NCBI RefSeq assembly: GCF_003970675.1
Contig: NZ_CP034562.1
Coordinates: 1,550,001-1,614,000 of the forward strand
Source of the DNA: Flammeovirga pectinis
Lineage (GTDB): Bacteria > Bacteroidota > Bacteroidia > Cytophagales > Flammeovirgaceae
Reading direction: 5' to 3'
DNA: 64,000 nt
Shown: in pieces, positions 26,994 through 35,227 of the stretch
How the letters are laid out: the number at the start of each line of letters is the position of its first letter
Position numbering within the stretch: position 1 is the first letter of the stretch
Translations under genes and position numbers: made by a program
Notes under the pieces: model-generated
Databases searched by the model: none
The model's input: only the letters and a program-made list of their open reading frames with translations
What the model was told of the DNA's origin: nothing

Positions 26994-27356
26994 TTATTTA
27001 TGTAAAATTTGCTGTGTTTGTATTAACAAAGTTCTACAATTTTCAAGAAAAGCATCAGTTTTCTCAATCAAACTGTTCTCATTAAAATTTTCTGTTTTGT
27101 AGTCATTCTCTAAAGAACAGATTAAATCTTTAAGTGAATTGACACCAAGAATTTGCATTGAGGGCTTTAACTTATGGACTTGCTTAGACAAGTTTTCCCA
27201 ATCATTATATTTCTTTGCTTCGTTAATACCAGAAATGCCTTCTTTTAGTGTAGAATTAAAAGAATCGAGCATTTTAGTAATAAATGAGTCGTCTCCTCTA
27301 GATAATAATTCTAACTGAGACAGGTCGTACATCTTATTATTTTGTGGGGTACTCAT
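26994..27356 (-). CDS. Hpt-domain histidine phosphotransfer protein
   Basis: A 120-residue all-helical protein. The motif VHKLKPSMQILG (60-71) places the phosphorylated His at residue 61, followed by the usual Gly. It relays phosphate in multi-step phosphorelays in the cytoplasm. It lies 16 bases after the sigma-54 activator gene on the same strand. No hybrid kinase is nearby, so its donor is elsewhere. It may serve the neighbouring regulator, but that protein's receiver domain is degenerate. Confidence 0.88.
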   Translation of the reverse strand: MSTPQNNKMYDLSQLELLSRGDDSFITKMLDSFNSTLKEGISGINEAKKYNDWENLSKQVHKLKPSMQILGVNSLKDLICSLENDYKTENFNENSLIEKTDAFLENCRTLLIQTQQILHK

Positions 27357-27372
27357 AGTAATTAGGCTGATG

Positions 27373-28686
27373 TTAATATTTGGATAATTTCTTTTCTTGA
27401 ATCAATTTATAAATTTTAGACTTACTCATCTCAAGTTTGTCTGATACAAAGTTCACCTTTCCTTTGTACTTTTTCAAAAAATATTCAATAATCTCTATGT
27501 TATATTCTTCTAAAGTACGCTCTTTTTTGAGTGAAATATCTTCAATTTCTTCATTTTCTATCAACAAATCACTTGCTCTTATGGTCTTGAAATCAGAAAT
27601 TATAACAGAAAGCTCTATTAAAGATTTCAACTGACGGACATTACCAGGGAAATGATACGTTACTAATTTTCTTTGTGCATCGGCATGTAATTTTTTAATA
27701 GGAGTAATCTTGTTATAAATACAAGCTTCCTCTATAAATAGCTCTGCTAAATTTAAAATATCACCTTTACGCTCTCTTAAAGGAGGTATATTTAAAGGCA
27801 AACCTAGTAATCTATAATAAAGGTCTTCTCTAAATTTATTTTCGAAGACTTCATTTCTAAGGTTTTTATGTGTAGCAGTAACTAACCGAATATCTGTTTT
27901 TATAACTTCATTACTACCAATCCGTGTTACTTCGTTTTCTTGTAAAACTCGAAGTAACTTAGTCTGTAAATCAAGAGATAGCTCACCAATTTCATCTAGA
28001 AAGAGAGTCCCATTCTTGGCTTCTTCAAATTTACCCAACCTACGTTTTGTGGCACCAGTAAAAGCACCTTCTTCATGGCCAAATAATTCGCTTTCTATCA
28101 AATCTTTGGGTATTGCAGCAATATTAACGGCAATAAAAGGGTTCTGATTTCTAGTAGACTGTTTATGTATGGCTTGTGCAACAAGTTCTTTACCTGTTCC
28201 TGTTTCTCCAGTAATATTTACATTAATTTTTGTCGTTGAAGCCTTCTTAATTACTTCAAAAACTTTCTTAATTTCTTCAGAATCACCCTTAATTATATCA
28301 CTTATTTCTGTAGAGGCATGTAACTGAAAAAAGTTGTGTCTCACTGAATTTAAGCATTTTTGCAATCTTTTAAAAAAGAAATCATTATTAAGCAGATAAA
28401 AATCAAAACCACAATCTATAAGTGCATCAGCATAATCTATATCATTCGCATTAGAAATAGCAACGAGTTGCACCTCAGAAGATTTCTTTTTAACCTGTCT
28501 AATTTCCTTTTTTATCGAATCGAAATTGATTAAAGTATCGTCAATAAATAAGACGTTGGGTATAACTTCAGAACTAAAGAAATCTTTAAAAGAGCTGTAA
28601 TATTTAATTACATCTTCTTCAGAATTATTATTTTCTAAAATGATTTGTGATAAATGATATGTTCGAGATAGAACGCCTAATTGCAT
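27373..28686 (-). CDS. Sigma-54-dependent transcriptional activator with degenerate receiver
   Basis: A 437-residue regulator. Residues 1-115 look like a receiver (FIDD, 47-50; strands at 72-78 and 93-99), but the conserved Lys position is LLNN, so phosphorylation is doubtful. Residues 130-370 are the AAA+ domain: GETGTGKE with Lys166, GAFTGA (207-212) that contacts sigma-54, and GTLFLDEIGEL. The C terminus is a Fis-like HTH (VNFVSDKLEMSKSKIYKLI). It would activate sigma-54 promoters. Target genes are not seen here. It shares an operon with the Hpt gene. Confidence 0.92.
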   Translation of the reverse strand: MQLGVLSRTYHLSQIILENNNSEEDVIKYYSSFKDFFSSEVIPNVLFIDDTLINFDSIKKEIRQVKKKSSEVQLVAISNANDIDYADALIDCGFDFYLLNNDFFFKRLQKCLNSVRHNFFQLHASTEISDIIKGDSEEIKKVFEVIKKASTTKINVNITGETGTGKELVAQAIHKQSTRNQNPFIAVNIAAIPKDLIESELFGHEEGAFTGATKRRLGKFEEAKNGTLFLDEIGELSLDLQTKLLRVLQENEVTRIGSNEVIKTDIRLVTATHKNLRNEVFENKFREDLYYRLLGLPLNIPPLRERKGDILNLAELFIEEACIYNKITPIKKLHADAQRKLVTYHFPGNVRQLKSLIELSVIISDFKTIRASDLLIENEEIEDISLKKERTLEEYNIEIIEYFLKKYKGKVNFVSDKLEMSKSKIYKLIQEKKLSKY

Positions 28687-28761
28687 ATAGTTGTACTAAA
28701 AATTCTAGTAGTTTAAGATATAAATTTAAAATTTTTAATGTGATAAGAAAATTTTAAACAA

Positions 28762-28794
28762 AAAAAGAGACCGAATTTAATATTCAGCCTCTTG
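28762..28794 (-). terminator. Terminator after carbonic anhydrase
   Basis: An 11-bp stem with two mismatches (28768-28778 with 28784-28794) is followed on the minus strand by CTTTTTTTG, downstream of the stop at 28823. Confidence 0.65.
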
Positions 28795-28822
28795 ATATAA
28801 TATTTAGATAAAGATTACTTAG

Positions 28823-29584
28823 TTATCTTACTGAAGAAACTAATAAATCTTCTTTTTCTACATGTCTTCCTTTTAATGCTTGAATATGTCTAGCATTGTT
28901 TCCTTCAATCTTATTAATTATTTGAATTTGCTCCGCAGAAGCTTCAAAAATTATTTGATTGATGTGCCAAGATACAGTTTCTGTATATGGAGGAGTAGTT
29001 AAAGAACCATTATAATGGTAATAATGCTTCATTTCTTCACAACCATATTTCCCAAAAAGGTCTTCTAAATTAACTTCATTCTTATTAACGCTAACAATAC
29101 CAGTATGGTCTTTAGGAATACGATTAATAAACTCATTCAAGAATTTATTTTCTTTTCCCATTTTAAATAAAACGCCAATAACTAAATAATGTGGTTTATC
29201 AGAAGAATCATTTTGAAGTACGTTTACCATATGCATTTCCATAGGGTAAGTAATACCATCAATCTGATGTTCCGATGGAGTATGAAAATGTAGTTGTTTA
29301 AAATTGTAACTAACATCATCATAAACTAGTTGAGAAGTACTGTCAAAGTCAAGTTGTACAGAGTGTCCTGTATTTTCTACAGCATTACAGTGTACATCCA
29401 AATTTAATTTCGATTTCTTAACTCCTTCAACAGAAGTAGATAAAATATTAATTGGAGATTGAATGTCTCCAAATTCTCCAGTAGGGACTGCGTACGCAAT
29501 ATTTTCTGATGAAGTAGTATGCGTAGAATCACAAGAAGTGAATGACAATCCTATAAAAGTGAAAATTATGAGTAAGTTTTTCAT
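28823..29584 (-). CDS. Alpha-class carbonic anhydrase lipoprotein
   Basis: A 253-residue alpha carbonic anhydrase. The signal ends at a lipobox with Cys18 (LSFTSC), so it is likely anchored to the outer membrane facing the periplasm. The zinc ligands are His99 and His101 in LHFHTPSEH and His118 in MEMHMV; SLTTPPYTETVSWHI is the C-terminal signature. It interconverts CO2 and bicarbonate. It is monocistronic. The 297-base gap upstream to the aspartate kinase gene holds only AT-rich leader and promoter DNA. Confidence 0.95.
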   Translation of the reverse strand: MKNLLIIFTFIGLSFTSCDSTHTTSSENIAYAVPTGEFGDIQSPINILSTSVEGVKKSKLNLDVHCNAVENTGHSVQLDFDSTSQLVYDDVSYNFKQLHFHTPSEHQIDGITYPMEMHMVNVLQNDSSDKPHYLVIGVLFKMGKENKFLNEFINRIPKDHTGIVSVNKNEVNLEDLFGKYGCEEMKHYYHYNGSLTTPPYTETVSWHINQIIFEASAEQIQIINKIEGNNARHIQALKGRHVEKEDLLVSSVR

Positions 29585-29881
29585 ATTGAAAGTGATAATA
29601 CAATTAGCTCTTTAAATAACACATCACAAAAGTCTTTAAAAAAAATATTGGCTATGGTGATTATCGATTACAAATTTAGGTAATATTCATCACTATAATT
29701 AAAAATGGTTATTTATAACGATTTGTTTGGAATGTGTGTAGAAAGTTGTTGATTGTTTTATTTATAACAGATTGTGTTATTTAGGTATTTTAAACGTTAT
29801 TATTTCTTCTAGAGGCAAGTACCTATCATATTTGTATTATTAATTAGATAACAATACAGAAAAATATAAAGTGTTAGTGCG

Positions 29882-31207
29882 ATGTTAGTTTACAAATTCG
29901 GAGGAACTTCAGTAGGGTCAGCAGAAAGAATGATCCAAGTAGCAAGTCTAGTAAAAGGTGGCGAGTCTAAGATTGTTGTTTTATCAGCAGTTTCTGGAAC
30001 TACAAACTCTTTAGTTGGTATTTGTGATGCTTATTATGCAGGAGACAAGACTTTAGTTGCGTCGCTTGTAGAGGAGTTTCGTCCTAAATATGATAAACAC
30101 ATTTATGAGCTTCTTCAAAACGAAAATTCTATTGCTGAGGCAAATGAATTAATGGAAGGAAAATACGCTTTATTAAGATCTTATGATGTTGCTTCTTTTT
30201 CTGGAGTTCAAGAAAGAGAAATTCATGCTCAAGGTGAATTGATTTCTACAAAATTAATGCACATGTATTTAGCTGAACAAGGCTTAAATGCAGCTTTAAT
30301 TCCTGCTTTAGATTTTATGCGTACAGAAAATGGGGAACCAATGTACGATGAAATTGAATCTAGAATTAAAGAGGTTCTTGCAACTTACCCAGCAACTGAT
30401 CTATTTATTACACAAGGTTATATCTGTACTAATGAATTTGGTCAGGTTGATAACTTACAAAGAGGAGGGAGTGATTATACAGCATCCATTATTGGTGCAT
30501 GTATTGAAGCAACTGAAGTTCAAATATGGACTGATATTGACGGAATGCATAACAATGATCCTCGTTTTGTTGAAGGTACAAAAGCAGTTGAACGCTTAAC
30601 GTATGATGAAGCTGCTGAATTAGCATATTTTGGTGCTAAAATTCTTCATCCTTTAGCAGTATTACCTGCACAAAAGAAAGATATTCCTGTTCGTCTAAAA
30701 AATACCATGCAGCCTGAAGCATTTGGAACTCTTATCGGACCAACTTCTGATGAATCAATTCCAGTGAAATCTGTTGCGGCAAAAAATGGAATCGTTGCAA
30801 TTAAAATACGTTCAAGTAGAATGTTAATGGCGTACGGTTTCTTAAAGAATGTTTTTGAGGTTTTCGAAACATACAAAACGCCAATTGATATGATTACTAC
30901 TTCTGAAGTAGCCGTATCACTTACAATTGATAATGATGAAAATCTTGAAGCAATAGTAAAAGATTTAGAGGCTTTTGGTTGTGTTGAGGTTGACACTGAT
31001 CAAACAATTGTATGTGTTGTTGGTCAACTTTTAGTTGAAGATTCTAAAGTGGTATCTTCTGTAGTAGATGCATTGGAATCTTTACCAATTCGTATGATAT
31101 CATATGGTGGAAGTAAGAGTAATATTTCTGTATTGATTCCAACTCAATATAAGAATCAAGCACTTAATTTATTGCACCAAAAATTATATTCTGTGGAATT
31201 AGTATAA
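29882..31207 (+). CDS. lysC: Aspartate kinase (monofunctional)
   Basis: A 441-residue aspartokinase. VYKFGGTSVGS (3-13) is the nucleotide-binding signature; FITQGYI and LQRGGSDYTASIIGA are catalytic; the C-terminal region (about 300-440) holds two ACT-type domains for feedback control. It phosphorylates aspartate for lysine, threonine, methionine and diaminopimelate synthesis. No homoserine dehydrogenase domain is attached. It is alone with its own terminator. It may be one of two paralogues, which cannot be seen here. Confidence 0.95.
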   Translation: MLVYKFGGTSVGSAERMIQVASLVKGGESKIVVLSAVSGTTNSLVGICDAYYAGDKTLVASLVEEFRPKYDKHIYELLQNENSIAEANELMEGKYALLRSYDVASFSGVQEREIHAQGELISTKLMHMYLAEQGLNAALIPALDFMRTENGEPMYDEIESRIKEVLATYPATDLFITQGYICTNEFGQVDNLQRGGSDYTASIIGACIEATEVQIWTDIDGMHNNDPRFVEGTKAVERLTYDEAAELAYFGAKILHPLAVLPAQKKDIPVRLKNTMQPEAFGTLIGPTSDESIPVKSVAAKNGIVAIKIRSSRMLMAYGFLKNVFEVFETYKTPIDMITTSEVAVSLTIDNDENLEAIVKDLEAFGCVEVDTDQTIVCVVGQLLVEDSKVVSSVVDALESLPIRMISYGGSKSNISVLIPTQYKNQALNLLHQKLYSVELV

Positions 31208-31233
31208 CTACTAATCATCCTCAAATAAAAGAG

Positions 31234-31269
31234 AAGTCATCTATTTTAAAGGAATAGGTGACTTTTTTA
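31234..31269 (+). terminator. Terminator after lysC
   Basis: A 12-bp stem with one G-T pair (31234-31245 with 31253-31264, arm AAGTCATCTATT) is followed by TTTTT. Confidence 0.8.
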
Positions 31270-31584
31270 TGTTTAAAATTGACGATTCATTACAGTAGGT
31301 TTTACTGACAATTAAAGTATACAGTAAAGTTTATCAACTAGTTAACAATAAATAATAAATTGATTTAGTATCTATTTTGATTGAAATTTCACTTTTTATC
31401 AAAAAAATAAGTGGTACCTATGCAGATTATATAAGTTTTATCGTTTATATCTTGATAATACTATAGATTATTCAACATAAAGTGATGAGATTTTATATAT
31501 TATATCATTAACTTTTTTCTTATACCTATATTTACAGGTTTAAAAAATAATTCACATCTCAGACAAATACTTTTACTCCCATAA
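31270..31584. other. Intergenic region before the amidase gene
   Basis: This 315-base AT-rich stretch holds no ORF of note, no strong hairpin and no clear TAnnTTTG promoter. It must contain the promoter of the downstream amidase gene. Confidence 0.6.
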
Positions 31585-32910
31585 ATGAAGTTAAAATTTG
31601 GACATATCATGCTTACTTTCTTACTTAGTTTTTTACTAAGTGGAGTGGCTTCTTATGCTCAAATGAACTCTCAATTAGCACAATACTATAAACGTAGAGC
31701 AAAAAAGTATTTAGTTAAAAGTCCTCACCTTTACGAGTATTTTTCTATTACGAATAGGGGGATTACAATATATCCATCACCTCAACATAGAAAGCAGGGT
31801 ATTGCAGAATTTTATGTTGGGTGGAACGAACTAAGTACTTTAAAAGATGTTTTTGAATATGGTGATAGATCATTTCAGTATGAAGTGTATCAATCAAAAG
31901 GAGTAAAGCCATTTACACAAGAATTTAAACAAACGGTAAACATATTAAAAAGCATTACAACGTTTGTTCCTACCTCAATCATGAAACCACTTTCGGGAAT
32001 TCGTATAGCAATAGACCCTGGTCATATTGCTGCAGATATGGATATGGCAAAAATTGAAGGAAGGTTTTTGGAAATGAAGTTAGAAGATGGATCAAAAGTT
32101 AACCTTAAAGAGGGAGACCTTACTCTGACAACGGCTTATATTTTAAGAGATTCATTAATCAAATACGGTGCAGAAGTTTACCTTACTAGAGATATAGCAG
32201 GAAATACTGGAGCCTCAAAAGTTCCTTATCAATCTTGGAAAAAAAGATATTTACGTTCAAAACTACATGAACAGAAGCTAACTAAAAAGCAGATGTTACA
32301 TGTTATAAATCATGCTCCTGAATCAAGAATTTACCGCCAATATTATTTACAAGATGACCTTGAAATAAGGGCAGAAAATATAAATTATTTTAAACCTGAT
32401 GTAACGGTTGTTCTTCATTATAATGCTGATGAATTAAATGTAGGTTGGAAGAAGCCCACAGAAAGAAATTTTAGTATGGTGTTTGTGCCAGGTTCTTTTA
32501 TGAAAAATGAACTTGCATCTAAAAGAGATAGGTATGATTTTCTTCGTATTTTGGTAAGTGATTATACAAAAGATTCTTACTACCTAAGTAAGTTTATAAT
32601 GGATGAATTTGTCGATTATTTAAAAGTGCCAGCTGTAGATCCTATTACTGAACCAAAATATTTAAAGGTGGTAGGTCTTCCGTTAGGTACGGGTATCTAT
32701 GCTAGAAATTTACGACTCTGTAGGTTGTTAAATAGTCCTATGTGCTATGGAGAACCGCTATTACAAGATAATGTTGACGAGCTCAAGGGCTTGAATAATA
32801 ATAATTATGCTGAAGGAAAAATTGCTCCACGTGTTATAGAAGTGGCAAATAGTTATTTTTATGGCATTTTGAATTATATAAACTATCAAAAAAGCAAAAA
32901 TACACCTTAG
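31585..32910 (+). CDS. N-acetylmuramoyl-L-alanine amidase-like secreted protein
   Basis: A 441-residue protein with a signal peptide (about 1-25, ending ASYAQ). The catalytic domain starts at IRIAIDPGHIAADM (about residue 145), with the zinc His of DPGH; VTVVLHYNADE near residue 280 gives the second zinc His. This is the amidase_3 fold, which cuts the amide between MurNAc and L-Ala in the periplasm. The family also needs a Glu ligand, which may lie in the insert GRFLEMKLEDG. The 65-residue insert after the first motif is larger than in AmiC-type enzymes. Confidence 0.8.
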   Translation: MKLKFGHIMLTFLLSFLLSGVASYAQMNSQLAQYYKRRAKKYLVKSPHLYEYFSITNRGITIYPSPQHRKQGIAEFYVGWNELSTLKDVFEYGDRSFQYEVYQSKGVKPFTQEFKQTVNILKSITTFVPTSIMKPLSGIRIAIDPGHIAADMDMAKIEGRFLEMKLEDGSKVNLKEGDLTLTTAYILRDSLIKYGAEVYLTRDIAGNTGASKVPYQSWKKRYLRSKLHEQKLTKKQMLHVINHAPESRIYRQYYLQDDLEIRAENINYFKPDVTVVLHYNADELNVGWKKPTERNFSMVFVPGSFMKNELASKRDRYDFLRILVSDYTKDSYYLSKFIMDEFVDYLKVPAVDPITEPKYLKVVGLPLGTGIYARNLRLCRLLNSPMCYGEPLLQDNVDELKGLNNNNYAEGKIAPRVIEVANSYFYGILNYINYQKSKNTP

Positions 32911-33050
32911 TAGTTTTATAGTGTTTAAGTATTGTATTACCAATCTGTCCGAAATTTTAGTTGGTCAAATTCGTATAAAACAAAATATTATAATAAATTG
33001 CACCTAACATAATAACAACACATATATATTTAAATAACAAACAATCAAAA

Positions 33051-33536
33051 ATGTCAACGTTAAAGAAAGCAGTTTTAAGACTCGATCAGACCGATCGAAG
33101 AATCTTAGATATACTACAAAAACAAGCCAAGATAACTAACGCTCAGTTATCTAAAGAGATTGACTTGTCTCCAGCGCCTACGTTAGAGCGTGTAAAAAAA
33201 CTTGAAAATTCAGGTATTATTGAGAGTTATCACGCAAAATTAAATACAAAAGCATTAGGCTTAGGTGTTACAACTTTCGTGAACGTCAAAATTGAGAAGC
33301 ATAATCAAGAAAATCATACTTCTTTTTTAAAACAAGTTGATCAAATTTCTGAAGTAATAGAATGTCATCATGTTACTGGTAATAGTCATTATTTATTAAA
33401 AGTAATCACTACAGATATAGAAGAATATCAGAGAGTTCTTTTAAATAAATTAAGTGAAATTAAAGAGGTAGATGATCTACAATCAATGATTGTTTTATCA
33501 TCTCCTAAAGATGCTCACACTATTCCAGTTCCTTAA
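33051..33536 (+). CDS. Lrp/AsnC-family transcriptional regulator
   Basis: A 161-residue regulator: LDQTDRRILDILQKQ and LSKEIDLSPAPTLERVKKLE form the N-terminal HTH (about 10-70), and the C-terminal ligand-binding RAM domain (about 80-155) has HHVTGNSHYLLKV. Family members sense leucine or other amino acids and act as multimers. The downstream neighbour on the same strand is an M28 peptidase (63-base gap), which would release amino acids, so a shared role is possible but unproved. Confidence 0.95.
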   Translation: MSTLKKAVLRLDQTDRRILDILQKQAKITNAQLSKEIDLSPAPTLERVKKLENSGIIESYHAKLNTKALGLGVTTFVNVKIEKHNQENHTSFLKQVDQISEVIECHHVTGNSHYLLKVITTDIEEYQRVLLNKLSEIKEVDDLQSMIVLSSPKDAHTIPVP

Positions 33537-33599
33537 CGGAAATACTAGCTACTTTCTACTACAATTTACATTTAAACCTCTTATACCGTTCAATTTTTA

Positions 33600-35177
33600 A
33601 TGAAAAAAAACTTCTTAATCACCGCTGCCTTAACAATGGCAATGTCTTCATTGAATGCACAAGACATTCAACTCTCATCAGATAAAGCTGATGTAGAGAA
33701 ATACATGAATACAATTACTCAAGAAGATCTTAAAAGTCACCTTTCAATCTTAGCTTCGGACGAATACGAAGGAAGAGAAACAGGAGAAAGAGGACAAAAA
33801 ATGGCTGCAGATTATATTGCAAAATATTTTATGCAACAAGGGTTAGTTGGTCCAGTTAAAGATGTACCTAATCCTTATTTCCAACAATTTGATTTATACC
33901 AACAAAAATATTCTCATTTTTATTTAAAAACGAATGGATATACTTTAAATCTATTCGAAGATATTTTCCCCTATGGTAAATTCTCAATTGAAGAAAACGC
34001 TGAAGTAGTTTTTGTAGGTTATGGAGAAATTACTGATGAGGTAAACGATTACAAAGGCCTTGATGTAAAAGATAAAGGCGTAATCTTTTTTGAAAAAACA
34101 CCAGAAGAATATGGTGCTTCTAATAAAATGAATGGCCTAAGAAGAAAAGCAAAATTAGCAGCAGAACAAGGTGCGGCATTTGCTATTATTCTTCCTAATT
34201 CTGACGAGGATTTTAATACACAAATTCAACGTTACGGTAGTTACATAAAGAAAGGTAGTTTATCTTTTAAAAAACCAACAGAAACTGATAATGCGAAAAG
34301 CTTTGGTTTAATGCTCGGTAAGCCTTCTTCTTTTTACGAAGCATTTGAAATAGATACTAAGAAATTAAATAAGACAATTGCTAAAGCCTTAAAATCGGCT
34401 AAATCTGCAGCAACAGGTCGTGTATTTAATGTATCCATAGATGCAAAATATCAATCTAGAGTAATGCCTACAGAAAATGTATTAGGCTTTATGGAAGGAA
34501 CAGATTTAAAAGAAGAAATTTTAGTAGTGACTTCTCATTATGACCATGTTGGTATTATTGATGGTAAAATCCACAATGGTGCAGATGATGATGGTTCTGG
34601 TACTACGGGTCTAATAGAAATAGTAGATGCTTTTGTACAAGCAAAAAAAGATGGAAAAGGACCGAGACGTTCTATTCTATTTATGACAGTTACAGGTGAA
34701 GAAAAAGGACTTTTAGGTTCTGAATATTATTCTGAAAACCCTGTTTTCCCGTTAGAGAATACAATTACAGATTTAAATATCGATATGATTGGCAGGGGAG
34801 ATGATGCACATAAAGAGCAAGAAAACTTTGTGTATGTTATTGGATCTGACATGTTATCAAGTGATCTTGATAAAATTAGTAAAGAAGTTGCAAAAACATA
34901 TCTTCCTGATTTTACTTTAGATTACAAGTACAATGCTAAAGACGATCCGAACAGATATTACTACCGTTCAGACCATTATAACTTTGCAAAACATGGTATT
35001 CCTGTAATTTTCTATTTTAATGGAACGCACGAAGATTACCACCAACCAACAGATACAGTAGATAAAATTACTTTTGGACCTATGGCAAAAAGAGCTCAGC
35101 TAGTTTTTGCAACAGCATGGGAGTTGGCTAACAGAGATCAAAGACCTGTTGTTGATAAAAAACCAAACGATCAGTAA
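33600..35177 (+). CDS. M28-family zinc peptidase with PA domain
   Basis: A 525-residue secreted peptidase. Signal peptide 1-20 (SSLNAQ); PA-like insert about 130-235; M28 catalytic domain about 280-515. Zinc and catalytic residues: SHYDHVG (His), NGADDDGSGTTG (Asp), TGEEKGLLGS (Glu), LNIDMIGRG (Asp) and EDYHQPTDT (His). It removes N-terminal residues from peptides or acts as an aminopeptidase/glutaminyl-cyclase-like enzyme in the periplasm or outside. It follows the Lrp gene and ends at a strong terminator. Confidence 0.93.
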   Translation: MKKNFLITAALTMAMSSLNAQDIQLSSDKADVEKYMNTITQEDLKSHLSILASDEYEGRETGERGQKMAADYIAKYFMQQGLVGPVKDVPNPYFQQFDLYQQKYSHFYLKTNGYTLNLFEDIFPYGKFSIEENAEVVFVGYGEITDEVNDYKGLDVKDKGVIFFEKTPEEYGASNKMNGLRRKAKLAAEQGAAFAIILPNSDEDFNTQIQRYGSYIKKGSLSFKKPTETDNAKSFGLMLGKPSSFYEAFEIDTKKLNKTIAKALKSAKSAATGRVFNVSIDAKYQSRVMPTENVLGFMEGTDLKEEILVVTSHYDHVGIIDGKIHNGADDDGSGTTGLIEIVDAFVQAKKDGKGPRRSILFMTVTGEEKGLLGSEYYSENPVFPLENTITDLNIDMIGRGDDAHKEQENFVYVIGSDMLSSDLDKISKEVAKTYLPDFTLDYKYNAKDDPNRYYYRSDHYNFAKHGIPVIFYFNGTHEDYHQPTDTVDKITFGPMAKRAQLVFATAWELANRDQRPVVDKKPNDQ

Positions 35178-35192
35178 TTGATCTCAAAAAGG

Positions 35193-35227
35193 AAAGGCCA
35201 ACGAAGTAAAATCGTTGGCCTTTTTTT
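35193..35227. terminator. Bidirectional terminator
   Basis: A perfect 12-bp stem (35193-35204 with 35212-35223, arm AAAGGCCAACGA) is followed by a T run. It separates convergent genes whose stops lie at 35177 and 35226. Confidence 0.9.

Noticed and set aside
29585-29881. Lysine riboswitch before aspartate kinase
   Set aside because: The leader shows no conserved lysine-element pattern or terminator stem that I can see.
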